Positions 26,420-35,529 of a DNA stretch of 64,000 bases are shown here, piece after piece (positions within the stretch are counted from its first letter, which is position 1; each line of letters begins with the position of its first letter). The notes beneath the pieces were generated by a model. That model made no database searches. It was given only the letters and a program-made list of their open reading frames with translations, and was not told the origin of the DNA. The translations under genes and the position numbers were made by a program. Location: NCBI RefSeq assembly GCF_023276375.1, contig NZ_JALLPK010000001.1:1798001-1862000 (forward strand). The letters are read 5' to 3'. The stretch is from Halocatena marina (GTDB lineage Archaea; Halobacteriota; Halobacteria; Halobacteriales; Haloarculaceae).

Positions 26420-27598
26420 ATGACTGAGAGCGATCCATCGACAACAGGAGCACCACCACGAACACAGACCGAGCAAGATCGGTTTTCGTGGCTTCTCGAT
26501 CCGGCGCTGCTCACACTCTGTTTCGTCAGCGTCGCAATCGTCGTCCTTGGAGGGCTCCTTCAAGTGAGTTTTGGGGCGTATACAATGCCGATCGGCAAGG
26601 CATGGCAATCAGTCATTGACGCTGATGTGCTCTTTGACATACGATGGCTCTTCAAATTCTTCTTCGGGGAAGGATTGATGCGCTCGGTAACTGGTTATCA
26701 AGGAGAGCTACCAAATCTCACGACGGGAACGCTCGTCGTCTGGAATATTCGAATGCCCCGAGTATTCGTTGCAATCTTCGTTGGCATGAACCTCGCAGTC
26801 TCGGGCGCAATTTTTCAAGCAGTCACTCGAAATGAGCTTGCGAGTCCGTTCATCCTCGGTGTCTCTTCGGGAGCTGGACTGACGATTTTGCTGTCGCTCG
26901 TTGTTTTCACCAGTCTATCCGGACTACTCCCACTCGTCGCAGCACTGGGCGGCGCAACAGCATTCTTCATTGTCTACGTAATCGCATGGAAAAATGGAAC
27001 GAGTCCAGTCCGGTTGGTTCTCGCTGGTGTGATCGTCAGCACGGTATTCCAGTCGCTTCAAACAGCGATGTTCTTCTTCGCAACCGATCTTGGTGTTGTC
27101 CAGACTGCGATCGCGTGGACAACTGGCTCTCTAACCGGCGTGGGGTGGGAGCAAGTCCGCATGATACTACCGTGGACGATAATCTCGATGATTCTTGCTA
27201 CTCTCAGCTCCCGACAGCTGAACGTCCTCCTTCTCGGAGAGCAGACGGCAAAGTCGCTGGGAATGGCCGTCGAGAAGATTCGATTCGCCCTCTCAGGAGT
27301 AGCTGTACTCGCAGCCGCAACGAGCATCGCAGTTGCGGGCATTGTTAGCTTCGTTGGCCTGATCGTTCCACACCTCGTCCGGAACCTCGTCGGGAGTGAC
27401 TACAAAAAGCTGATCGTTGGCTGCTTATTTGCGGGACCTGCCCTCATGGTCGGTGCCGACGTCGGTGCCCGTCTCGGACTGATGGCGGTGACTGGCGCGA
27501 ACAACGGCCAGTTGCCGGTCGGAATCGTTACCGGACTCGTTGGAGGACCCTACTTCCTCTATCTTATGCGTAAACAGCAACAACTCGGCGAAATCTGA
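26420..27598 (+). CDS. FecCD-type iron-siderophore/cobalamin ABC permease (orphan)
   Basis: The protein is 392 residues from the ATG at 26420, with GAGGGA at about 26407-26412 as a possible ribosome-binding site. After a polar Thr-rich tail of about 25 residues come the ten or so helices of a BtuC/FecD permease: TLVVWNIRMPRVFVAIFVGMNLAVSGAIFQAVTRNELASPFILGVSSGAG (spread over two helices), VRLVLAGVIVSTVF, LLLGEQTAKSLGM and GIVSFVGLIVPHLVRNLVGSDYKKL (in two parts), the last being the coupling loop to the ATPase. The family moves ferric siderophores, haem or B12 across the membrane. No binding protein or ATPase gene lies beside it in this window, so it must borrow partners from elsewhere or be a stranded part of a locus. 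Confidence 0.88.
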   Translation: MTESDPSTTGAPPRTQTEQDRFSWLLDPALLTLCFVSVAIVVLGGLLQVSFGAYTMPIGKAWQSVIDADVLFDIRWLFKFFFGEGLMRSVTGYQGELPNLTTGTLVVWNIRMPRVFVAIFVGMNLAVSGAIFQAVTRNELASPFILGVSSGAGLTILLSLVVFTSLSGLLPLVAALGGATAFFIVYVIAWKNGTSPVRLVLAGVIVSTVFQSLQTAMFFFATDLGVVQTAIAWTTGSLTGVGWEQVRMILPWTIISMILATLSSRQLNVLLLGEQTAKSLGMAVEKIRFALSGVAVLAAATSIAVAGIVSFVGLIVPHLVRNLVGSDYKKLIVGCLFAGPALMVGADVGARLGLMAVTGANNGQLPVGIVTGLVGGPYFLYLMRKQQQLGEI

Positions 27599-28234
27599 GA
27601 CGAAGTATTCGATTCACGGTCCCCTGCCTCTCTTATCACGTCCGATGTAATGAGTTACTGCCAACGCGTTCCGAACATGGCCGTTGCTGGAACCCGTTCC
27701 TCTAATTGACACTCTAGATACATTAATTTCTCTAAAATGTCTATCGAAAATAATTGGAAAGGCCATAAGATACTTATCATGATATCGAGACAGTGTGGTA
27801 TGACTCGATCAACAAGCGTTGATCGTCCAACTCCAGATGAGAAAGACGACTACTCGAAGCTTCTTCGACGACTCCATACGTTGGGCTATCTCTAAACGAC
27901 ACGGACGACCAGTGGTTCGAACAGGGGTTCAAAGCGATCCCCCGGAACAAGTGTGGCGCACTCTGCACCTGCTGGTTCAAAGTGAGATGGAGTTACGATC
28001 GGACGCATCACACGGCGGAACAATACACTCGTTTTACGGACAGACCAACCTCTCTTCTTGTTTCTCAGTACTCGCCTAGAGGACTGTCCGCCTTAGATAA
28101 CAGCAGCGTTCGGATGCCGCAATGAGACGATACCAAAGAGCCGACTGGCAGGAAATACTGATTATAAATATACCCAACATACGTTGGGAGAATGTTTAGG
28201 CAACGATGGTCATCAAATAGTGGTACGAATTTAC
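27599..28234. other. Spacer and leader upstream of the hydantoinase operon
   Basis: About 640 bases. The first 550 show nothing convincing; short frames at 27777-28079 overlap on both strands. The last part carries the TATA box and palindrome of the following operon, listed separately. Confidence 0.45.
28162..28188 (+). promoter_or_regulatory. TATA box plus palindromic operator of the hydantoinase operon
   Basis: A good TATA box (TTATAAATAT, 28162-28171) is followed within a few bases by CCAACATACGTTGG (28174-28187). The symmetric arms extend to CCCAAC and GTTGGG (28173-28188) around ATAC. Transcription should begin near 28190-28195, so the palindrome lies between the box and the start site, a classic archaeal repressor position. 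Nearly the same element recurs at 33090-33103. The bat-type regulator at 35530 is a candidate ligand-responsive binder, but that is inference. Confidence 0.65.
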
Positions 28235-30295
28235 ATGACATGCAATCTCGGAGTGGACGTTGGTGGGACCTTCACCGATGTAATCGTGTTCAACGAGAAT
28301 ACCCACGAGCTCACGGTCGATAAGGTGTTATCGACGCCAGCGAATCCGTCAGACGGCGTGCTTGCTGGCGTCGAGGAGGCAACGAGAAAGGCAGGCATGT
28401 CGGTTGCTGACTTGGACTTGTTCTTTCATGGGACGACGGTCGTGACGAATATGCTACTCGAAGAGACTGGTGCACGCGTCGGACTCATCACCACAGCAGG
28501 ACACGAGAATGTGCTTCATCTCGCACGAGCGTGGACTCCCGGTCCCCTCTATGGTTGGATCGGGATGGAAAAGCCAGATCCACTGGCCGACCTCGTTGAC
28601 ACACGTGGGATTTCCGGAACCATCAGTGCACCCGACGGAGAAGTCACAGAACCGCTCAATGAAGACGAAATCCGTGAGGCGGTGCACGAATTGCAGGCTG
28701 CTGGCATCGAGTCACTGACCGTCGCGCTACTCAATTCGTATCTCAATTCGTCACACGAAGAGCGGGTGCGTGAAATCATCGAAGAAGAAGCACCGGAGCT
28801 ACCGGTATCAATCTCTGCAGAAATCGTCCCTGAGTACGGCGAATACGAACGTACACTGACAACAGCCATTAACGACTACGCTCGACCGCAGGTCATCAAC
28901 TACCTCGACGAGCTTGAGACTTCCCTAGAGACCGCAGACTCGACAGCGACAATGAATGTCGTCCGATCGGACGGCGGGCTGATGAGCTCCGGAGCGGCGA
29001 AAAACCGTCCTGTCGAACTCGCACTCTCCGGCCCGAGCGGTGGCGTCGTCGGTGCTGCAACCATCGCCGAAAAGAAGGGCGTTCCTGATGTGCTGACCGT
29101 AGACATGGGTGGAACTTCGACAGACGTATCACTCGTCGAAGATGGGAAACCCGAGACGAGCCGGAAGACAAAAGTTGGCTATCGTGAATTTAAATCACGC
29201 TCGGTCGATGTGAACACGGTTGGCGCGGGAGGCGGGTCCGTTGCTCGCGTCCAACTCAACGGCTCGCTTCAGGTTGGCCCAGAGAGCTCCGGCGCTGATC
29301 CGGGTCCGGCCTGCTACGGACACGGAGGTGAAGCACCGACAGTGACTGACGCCAACGTCGTTCTCGGACGTATTCCCCCAATAGTCCAGCTTGGTGGGAA
29401 AATGAACCTTGACCGCGAGGCAGCTCGCACAGCTATCGGAACCATTGCTGACGAGCGTGGAAGCTCCATCGAAGCTGCCGCACAGGCGATCATTGACATC
29501 GTAAACGAGAACATGCACGGTGCCCTCCGTGTTGTTTCTGTCGAGCGGGGCTACGATCCGCGTGATTTCGGTCTTGTTGCCTTTGGTGGAGCCGGTCCGA
29601 TGCACGCCAACGCTCTCTCTAACGTAATGGATGCATACCCACTCGTCATACCACCGGGTCCGGGCGTCATGTCTGCATTCGGCTTTCTGACCTCCGACGT
29701 ACAGAACGAATTCTCGGAGACCTACCTCGAAACCGACCTTGACGTGGACGGTTCCGACGTTCACGCCGAGATGATGGCCCTGCGCAATGAGGCAACAGAC
29801 TGGCTCCACTCGGAAGGGATCGACCAATCGAATCACTCCTTTGAGTACTACGCCGACTGCCGATACTTCCGCCAAGACATCCAAATGTCCATCCCCGTCA
29901 ATATCGACAACCTTCGGGGGATGGGGATGGACGAAATCAAAGAGGACTTTGAAGCACGCCACGACAAACGGTTCGGCTTCTCGCTGGATGCGCCTCTCGA
30001 AATGGCCACTCTCCGCGTCATCGGAAAAGGGACCCTGAAAGGTGTTACCATCGAAGAACATGATGTTGCTGATGCTGATCCGAGACCGGCCAAGGTCGGT
30101 ACCAACGCGGTGTACTTCGACGGTGACGATCACGAGACGCCGATCTACGACCGCACGGATTTACAGGCCGGCAACGAGATCGTAGGTCCAGCTATCGTCA
30201 TCGATGACGACGCAACCGTCGTTATTCAACCAGACCACACCGCTGTCATTGACCGCTATGCCAACATCGAGATCAATCGAGGTGATGTTGCATGA
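28235..30295 (+). CDS. hyuA: Hydantoinase/oxoprolinase subunit A
   Basis: The protein is 686 residues from the ATG at 28235; an upstream TTG in frame has no family support. It begins with the ASKHA-type phosphate loop GVDVGGTFTDVIVF, followed by FFHGTTVVTNMLLEETGARVGLITTAG (in two parts). The second ATPase half holds MNVVRSDGGLMS, LSGPSGGVVGA, VDMGGTSTDVSLV and VNTVGAGGGSVARV. FGGAGPMHANAL lies further on. Subunit A carries the ATP site of ATP-dependent hydantoinases and 5-oxoprolinases, which open a cyclic amide or ureide using ATP hydrolysis. It overlaps hyuB by four bases (ATGA). With the amidase two genes on, the set matches enzymes for N-methylhydantoin, hydantoin or a similar ring. The substrate cannot be fixed from sequence. 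Confidence 0.92.
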   Translation: MTCNLGVDVGGTFTDVIVFNENTHELTVDKVLSTPANPSDGVLAGVEEATRKAGMSVADLDLFFHGTTVVTNMLLEETGARVGLITTAGHENVLHLARAWTPGPLYGWIGMEKPDPLADLVDTRGISGTISAPDGEVTEPLNEDEIREAVHELQAAGIESLTVALLNSYLNSSHEERVREIIEEEAPELPVSISAEIVPEYGEYERTLTTAINDYARPQVINYLDELETSLETADSTATMNVVRSDGGLMSSGAAKNRPVELALSGPSGGVVGAATIAEKKGVPDVLTVDMGGTSTDVSLVEDGKPETSRKTKVGYREFKSRSVDVNTVGAGGGSVARVQLNGSLQVGPESSGADPGPACYGHGGEAPTVTDANVVLGRIPPIVQLGGKMNLDREAARTAIGTIADERGSSIEAAAQAIIDIVNENMHGALRVVSVERGYDPRDFGLVAFGGAGPMHANALSNVMDAYPLVIPPGPGVMSAFGFLTSDVQNEFSETYLETDLDVDGSDVHAEMMALRNEATDWLHSEGIDQSNHSFEYYADCRYFRQDIQMSIPVNIDNLRGMGMDEIKEDFEARHDKRFGFSLDAPLEMATLRVIGKGTLKGVTIEEHDVADADPRPAKVGTNAVYFDGDDHETPIYDRTDLQAGNEIVGPAIVIDDDATVVIQPDHTAVIDRYANIEINRGDVA

Positions 30296-32148
30296 GTGCC
30301 GACCCGCCAGATTTTGTCGGCGAACACAGTGTCGACACGACGACACTAGATCTTATCGAGAACACATTAGAGAATACGCGCTACGAGATGGACCGCGTGT
30401 TAGAGACGACAGCCATCAGCCCTGTCATCCGCGAACAGTCTGATCAGTTCCCTCTTATCGCAGATGCACAGGGTCGAATGGTTATGGGTCAGTTCGGCTC
30501 TGCCATCGAAACAATCATCGAGAACGCCACCTTCGACTGGGAAGATCTCAATGACGGCGACGTCATCGCTACCAACGACCCCTACATGTGTGCAGGGGCG
30601 TTGTCACACACTCCCGATATGCTGCTCTTGCGGCCGATTTTCTACGAGGGCGAGCGTGTCGGCTTCTCCAGCCAGTGGGGGAATCTCATGGATGTTGGTG
30701 GAAAAACGCCTGGCAGCATGCCCGTCGAAGCGACGACCATCTTCGAGGAAGGGATTCGACTTCCACCGGTCAAACTGTATAAAGAAGGTGAGCTGGACGA
30801 GGATATCCTCGAAATCTTCGCCCACAACACACGGCTTCCGAAACACGCGGAAGCCGACATCAAGGCACTCGCGGCGGGGACTGCAGTAGCTCAAGAGCGC
30901 GTACAGGAACTCTGTGAGCGCTTTGGAAAGGAAACCTACAAAAAGAGCTGTGATGCAATCCTCGATCGCACCCGGAACGGGATGATCGACCTCATCCGTG
31001 AATTCATTCCTGAAGGCGAGCGGTATGCCTTCGAGGATTACGTCGATGACGACGGGATGGGTACTGGTCCTATCAGACTTCATCTCGAAATTCATCGTAC
31101 GGGTGATACCGTCTACCTCGATTGGGAAGGAACCGACGCTCAGGTCCCAGGAACCGTCAATTTCCTATTGAACGAGAAGATGTTCAAAATGTTCACCGGC
31201 GTGTTTCTCATCATGGCCTTCGATCCCCTTTTGACGTTCAACGATGGGTACTACGATCTCTTCGAGGTCAACCTTCCCAAGGGGACTGTCGTCCAGCCGG
31301 AGTTCCCGGCTGCGCTCGGTAACCGCTTGCCGCTGATGGCACGGCAGTTCGATGTCTTGCAGGCCACCTTCTCGAAGCTCATCGATGGTTTCTCTGTCGC
31401 CGGTAGCTACGGGACCTCGCCAAACCTCGTTTACGCTGGTGTCGACTCCGATGGCAACCAGTTCCAAATGCTCGAAATACTCTACGGTGGTATCCCTGCC
31501 CGACCCGGTGGCGATGGATTGGACGGCCACTCGTGGTGGCCGCTCTTTCGGACGGTACCCGCCGAGTATCAGGAGGCGTACTACCCACTGACGATCGATG
31601 AGTACAGCACCCGTGAAGACACTGGCGGAGCAGGCGAGTTTCGGGGTGGCCACGGGATCACGAAGGTCTATACGTTTGAGGAGGACGGAACGATTACCTT
31701 CCAAGACGACCGTTCCCACACCTATCCGTGGGGCGTCGATGGCGGTAGCCACGGTGAGACGAGCACAAAGAAGCTCATTCGAACCGATGGCACAGAAGAA
31801 GAACTCCCCTCGAAAGCCGAGAGCATCTCGGTTCGGGCGGGTGATACACTCGTCTTCAGCACCGCAGGCGGTGGTGGTCTCGGTGATCCTCTAAAACGTG
31901 ACCCGGAACTCGTCGCACGAGAAATTCGTCGTGGGCTCGTCTCTGAAGAGGTTGCTCGTACGGAGTACGGTGTGGTTCTCGACACAAACGGTGCCGTCGA
32001 CGAGACGGCTACGACAGGACACCGCGAGCGCATCAGCCAACACCGAGACGATTTGCAGGAGTTCGACTACGGGCCGCTTCCGGACTACGAGGATCTCGAA
32101 GCGCAGATTTTTGAAGAACGCCGCGAGTTCGACCAGCGCAGCAGCTGA
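30292..32148 (+). CDS. hyuB: Hydantoinase/oxoprolinase subunit B
   Basis: The protein is 618 residues starting at the ATG that overlaps the hyuA stop. It shows the HyuB pattern throughout: TLDLIENTLENTRYEMDRVL, VIREQSDQFPLIADAQGRMV, IATNDPYMCAGALSHTPDM, FSSQWGNLMDVGGKTPGS, PPVKLYKEGELDEDI, then GDTVYLDWEGTDAQVPG and a C-terminal GGAGEFRGGHG and FSTAGGGGLGDPLKRD. Subunit B forms the complex with HyuA that opens the ring in the cytoplasm. The length is normal for the family (500-600 residues or slightly more). It is followed 41 bases later by the amidase gene. Confidence 0.92.
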   Translation: MSADPPDFVGEHSVDTTTLDLIENTLENTRYEMDRVLETTAISPVIREQSDQFPLIADAQGRMVMGQFGSAIETIIENATFDWEDLNDGDVIATNDPYMCAGALSHTPDMLLLRPIFYEGERVGFSSQWGNLMDVGGKTPGSMPVEATTIFEEGIRLPPVKLYKEGELDEDILEIFAHNTRLPKHAEADIKALAAGTAVAQERVQELCERFGKETYKKSCDAILDRTRNGMIDLIREFIPEGERYAFEDYVDDDGMGTGPIRLHLEIHRTGDTVYLDWEGTDAQVPGTVNFLLNEKMFKMFTGVFLIMAFDPLLTFNDGYYDLFEVNLPKGTVVQPEFPAALGNRLPLMARQFDVLQATFSKLIDGFSVAGSYGTSPNLVYAGVDSDGNQFQMLEILYGGIPARPGGDGLDGHSWWPLFRTVPAEYQEAYYPLTIDEYSTREDTGGAGEFRGGHGITKVYTFEEDGTITFQDDRSHTYPWGVDGGSHGETSTKKLIRTDGTEEELPSKAESISVRAGDTLVFSTAGGGGLGDPLKRDPELVAREIRRGLVSEEVARTEYGVVLDTNGAVDETATTGHRERISQHRDDLQEFDYGPLPDYEDLEAQIFEERREFDQRSS

Positions 32149-32189
32149 ACTGCCAGCACACGTTGCATACCTATTAGAATGCCTAACGG

Positions 32190-32840
32190 ATGATAAACAT
32201 GGATTGGATCGAAGCGACCGAAAAAATGTACGCCGATCACGACTTCGCTGTTGAAGTCGGAATAGGTGACCAACCAGCACTGCTCGTAATCGACCTCATT
32301 ACTGCCTTTACTGACCCTGAAACAGACCTTGGATCGGATGTCGATAGCGTCCTCTCACAGACCAACCGCTTACTGGATGCGTTCCGCGAACACGAGTTGC
32401 CGCGCTATTTCACCACCGTCGCCTACGAGGAATCGTACGGTGACGCCGGATACTTCATCGAGAAAGTGCCCGCGCTCCGCGAACTCAAACTCGGAACCGA
32501 GGCAGTCGAGATTGACGACAGAATTGCACCCGTCGCAGACGAACGGGTCATCCTCAAAAAATACGCGAGCGCGTTCTTTGGAACCGATCTCGAAACAGAG
32601 TTGACCACCAACCGCGTGGACACCCTCGTTCTCGTTGGTGTAACGACCAGCGGATGTATCCGCGCAACGGCAATCGACAGTCTCCAACACGGCTACCGCA
32701 CCATCGTTCCCGCCGACGCTGTCGGGGATCGTGCCGAGGGACCACACAAAGCCAACCTCTTTGATATCAATGCCAAGTACGGTGACGTAGTCGAGACCGA
32801 CGATGTCTTGGCCGTGCTCGATGACGAGGTCCAAGCGTAA
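32190..32840 (+). CDS. Isochorismatase-fold amidase (N-carbamoylsarcosine amidase-like)
   Basis: The protein is 216 residues. It has the cysteine-hydrolase triad: Asp35 in ALLVIDLITAF, Lys123/124 in VILKKYASAFFGTDLE and Cys156 in VGVTTSGCIRATAID. GYRTIVPADAVGDRA completes the fold. N-carbamoylsarcosine amidase and related decarbamoylases belong here, and such a gene directly after hyuAB is the arrangement expected for N-methylhydantoin to N-carbamoylsarcosine to sarcosine plus ammonia and CO2. Nicotinamidase or isochorismatase activity is less likely given the neighbours. An ATG nine bases downstream (32199) is an alternative start. Confidence 0.82.
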   Translation: MINMDWIEATEKMYADHDFAVEVGIGDQPALLVIDLITAFTDPETDLGSDVDSVLSQTNRLLDAFREHELPRYFTTVAYEESYGDAGYFIEKVPALRELKLGTEAVEIDDRIAPVADERVILKKYASAFFGTDLETELTTNRVDTLVLVGVTTSGCIRATAIDSLQHGYRTIVPADAVGDRAEGPHKANLFDINAKYGDVVETDDVLAVLDDEVQA

Positions 32841-33147
32841 TCAGCATCCAATCAGTCCACAGAAACTTGCCCTGGTGTCCCTGCCGAAACCCGCATCGAA
32901 ATGATAGCGAACGGTATGAGAGGTAAGTGACACCACGAGCCACGCTGTCGATTCGGTTATCAGTGCATCACACAGCGGAGCTGCTACTCTACGTCAAACG
33001 TGCCGATCGCCTATTGGAAGAGACTCGAATGCGTTCAATGCCGTTCCGGTCCATAATCGGGCTACTCGCTCTCGCCATCGTATAAACAGCCTACATAGGT
33101 TGGAAAAACTGCTTTTCGTCGATACACAGAGTTATAGAAGGGAGCAT
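32841..33147. other. Spacer and promoter of the CoA-transferase operon
   Basis: About 300 bases with no gene. It ends in the TATA box and palindrome listed next. A GGGAG at 33140-33144 precedes the ATG at 33148 closely. Confidence 0.45.
33081..33103 (+). promoter_or_regulatory. TATA box plus second copy of the palindromic operator
   Basis: TATAAA at 33081-33086 is followed after three bases by CCTACATAGGTTGG (33090-33103). This matches the element at 28174-28187 in 12 of 14 positions (differences at positions 3 and 9). In the first copy the distance from TATAAA is five bases. The same sequence in the same promoter position argues that the two operons answer to one DNA-binding protein. Confidence 0.62.
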
Positions 33148-34365
33148 ATGACTGCACGGAAACGGCAGGGACCGTTGGACGGCATGCGAGTGATTGATAT
33201 GTCTGGCATGATCAGCGGTGCCTTTGCGACGACGATGATGGGCGATTTCGGTGCCGACGTGATAATGGTTGAGCATCCGAACGGTGGAGATCCTATTCGA
33301 GAGTGGCCACAGAAGACCGAGGACGGAATTTCGTTGGCGTGGAAGTCTCTCGGCCGAAACAAGCGGTGTATCACGCTTAACTTGGGATCGGATCGTGGCC
33401 GTTCCATCGCGCTCAAGCTGATTGAAGACGCCGACATTGTCTACGAAAACTTCCGTCCAGGAACAATGGAACGATGGGGGCTGGGTCCCGAAGATATTCA
33501 CACAGTCAACAAGGAAGCCATTATGGTTCGGCTCTCTGGCTACGGTCAGACGGGTCCGAAATCACAAAAGCCCGGATTTGGGACCGTTGCAGAGGGTATC
33601 TCTGGCTGGGCACACGCAAACGGGTTCTCCGACCGCGAGCCGTTGTTGCCACCAGTTAGTCTTGCAGACTTTCAGGCGGCGCAGTTTTCGCTACAGGCGA
33701 CGCTGATGGCCGTCTACGAGCGTGACCTCGGTCGCGGTGGCAGCGAAGAGGGACAAGTTATCGATGTCTCACTCACCGAACCACTGTGGCGCATCTTCTT
33801 CGGTGAAGTTGAGGCCTACGACTACATGGGCCACGTCCGTGAACGCACCGGGAACCAACACCCGAGTACGGCACCACGAAACATCTATGAAACGAAGGAC
33901 GGCTACATGACAATGTCAGCCTCGAATCAGAAAATCTTCGAACGGGTCGCCGAGATCATCGATAAGCCAGAGCTCATCGACGACCCACGGTTCGAGGACA
34001 ACACCACCCGCGTCGAGAACAGCGAACCACTCAACGAGGAAATCGAGTCGTGGACGAAGCAGCACACCACCGAGGAAGCCATCGACATCCTCGAATCAAA
34101 CGACGCCATCGTCGGACCAGTCTACGATATGAGTGATATTTTTGAAGACGAACAGTTCCAAGCACGGGACGATATCATCGAAGTCGACGACCCGGACGTT
34201 GGCTCAATCAAGACGTTCGGTCTGGTCCCGAAGTTCTCACGGACCCCCGGTGCGGTCGAGTTTCTCGGACCTCGTCATGGGGAGCACAACGAAGAGGTCT
34301 ACTGCGACGAAATTGGCCTCTCGGCAGCTGAGTTATCCGATCTCGAAAGCAAAGGGATTATTTGA
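33148..34365 (+). CDS. Class III (CaiB/BaiF) CoA-transferase
   Basis: The protein is 405 residues from the ATG at 33148. Family features are GPLDGMRVIDMSGMISGAFATTMMGDFGADVIMVEHPNGGDPIR (in pieces at the start) and NKRCITLNLGSDRGRSIALKLI. VYENFRPGTMERWGLGPEDI and VRLSGYGQTGPKSQKPGFGTVAEGISGW are also present, then FQAAQFSLQATLMAVYERD and Asp in QVIDVSLTEPLW at the catalytic-aspartate position. Such enzymes move CoA between carboxylic acids in the cytoplasm. The next gene begins directly after its stop (34363-34365, then 34366), so the two are cotranscribed. The acid activated is unknown; the homocitrate-synthase-like partner suggests a branched hydroxy-dicarboxylic acid or its precursor. Confidence 0.87.
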   Translation: MTARKRQGPLDGMRVIDMSGMISGAFATTMMGDFGADVIMVEHPNGGDPIREWPQKTEDGISLAWKSLGRNKRCITLNLGSDRGRSIALKLIEDADIVYENFRPGTMERWGLGPEDIHTVNKEAIMVRLSGYGQTGPKSQKPGFGTVAEGISGWAHANGFSDREPLLPPVSLADFQAAQFSLQATLMAVYERDLGRGGSEEGQVIDVSLTEPLWRIFFGEVEAYDYMGHVRERTGNQHPSTAPRNIYETKDGYMTMSASNQKIFERVAEIIDKPELIDDPRFEDNTTRVENSEPLNEEIESWTKQHTTEEAIDILESNDAIVGPVYDMSDIFEDEQFQARDDIIEVDDPDVGSIKTFGLVPKFSRTPGAVEFLGPRHGEHNEEVYCDEIGLSAAELSDLESKGII

Positions 34366-35457
34366 ATGAATCTTACTGACGTAACGCTCCGGGAAGGTGA
34401 TCAGATGCCCGGGCGATCGTTCACCGCAGATGAAAAAATAGAGTCCGCCCACGCACTCGATGATCTCGGGATCCCATATATTCAACCAGGATTCCCTGTG
34501 ACCGGTGAGAAAGACCAGCGAGTGGTCTCCGAACTCGCTGGAACGACCGACGCCGATATTGTCGCGCTGGCACGAGCACTCGAAAGCGATATCGACGTCG
34601 CGCTGGACACAGACGCTGACGTGGTCGAAATATTCGTTTCGGCGTCGGACAAACACCTCGAACACCTGCTTGGAATGTCCCGTGCGGAAATGTTGTCGAT
34701 GCTCGGCGAGGCCGTCGACTATATCCGTGCCCACGATCGGCCGGCCCACGTCACGCTCGCAGACGCGTTCCGGACGAACCACGACCAGCTCTGTGAAATC
34801 ATTGCGACCGTCCCAGACGCGGAGTTCATCTCACTCGCAGACTCCGTTGGCGTGCGGACGCCCGCGACGGTGCGACAGTATCTTGAGAGACTCGATGGAT
34901 ACATCAACTTCGATCGGTTGGGCGTCCATTTTCACGACGACATGGGCTGTGCCACGGCGAACGCGTTGACAGCGTACTACGCAGGGGTTGGAAAGGTAGA
35001 TGTCAGTATCGCTGGTCTCGGCGAGCGTGCGGGCAACAGCGCGCTTGAGGAGGTTATCGTTGCCTGCTCCATCGAGCACGGTGACAATCTGGGAATTGAT
35101 TCGAGCAAGCTCGTTCCCATCTGTCGCAGTGTACTCGACACGCTCGGTGAGGAGTACGGACAGAGCAAGGCAGTTCTTGGAGCAGCGATCGCAGAGCACG
35201 AATCGGGCATCCACACCGCAGCGATGCTGTCTGACCCTGCCACGCTCGAATCGTTCGATCCCGAACTGTTCGGTGGGCAACGACGCCTCGTCTTTGGAAA
35301 ACCGACCGGCGAAAGTAGCGCCCGCCATCTCCTCCAAAGAGCGGGCATTGATCCCGATGCAGAGACAGTGACCGCGTACCTCAATGCGTTGGCTGCCAAG
35401 GGACCGCTTGACCTCGAAGAAGCGCTTTTGCTGGCCGAGCGTGAACACGGTGGATAG
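34366..35457 (+). CDS. Homocitrate/isopropylmalate-synthase-type DRE-TIM enzyme without regulatory domain
   Basis: The protein is 363 residues. The DRE-TIM start reads VTLREGDQMPGRSFTADEK. The metal-binding HxH is in GVHFHDDMGCATANALTAYYAGV, and GLGERAGNSALEEVIVAC is the synthase-type loop, unlike the GCPYAPGA loop of HMG-CoA lyases. The C-terminus holds AEHESGIHTAAMLSDPATLESFDPELFGG (in two parts) and RRLVFGKPTGESSARHLL, resembling NifV/AksA homocitrate synthases. The LeuA dimerisation/feedback domain is missing. The family condenses acetyl-CoA with a 2-oxo acid, or runs the reverse. The usual partners (aconitase-type and dehydrogenase genes) are absent; instead it follows a CoA-transferase with no gap. 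Leucine or lysine synthesis is therefore unlikely to be its job. Confidence 0.8.
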   Translation: MNLTDVTLREGDQMPGRSFTADEKIESAHALDDLGIPYIQPGFPVTGEKDQRVVSELAGTTDADIVALARALESDIDVALDTDADVVEIFVSASDKHLEHLLGMSRAEMLSMLGEAVDYIRAHDRPAHVTLADAFRTNHDQLCEIIATVPDAEFISLADSVGVRTPATVRQYLERLDGYINFDRLGVHFHDDMGCATANALTAYYAGVGKVDVSIAGLGERAGNSALEEVIVACSIEHGDNLGIDSSKLVPICRSVLDTLGEEYGQSKAVLGAAIAEHESGIHTAAMLSDPATLESFDPELFGGQRRLVFGKPTGESSARHLLQRAGIDPDAETVTAYLNALAAKGPLDLEEALLLAEREHGG

Positions 35458-35529
35458 TATCCTCAATGTGTCGACTGCCCCGGTAAACCCTTATTGGACC
35501 CCTACTGAAATGACTCAGCAGATATTGTT

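Noticed and set aside
29195..30133. Minus-strand frame of 312 codons inside hyuA
   Set aside because: Shadow of the well-conserved HyuA frame; composition Val/Gly/Arg/Cys-rich and no motif.
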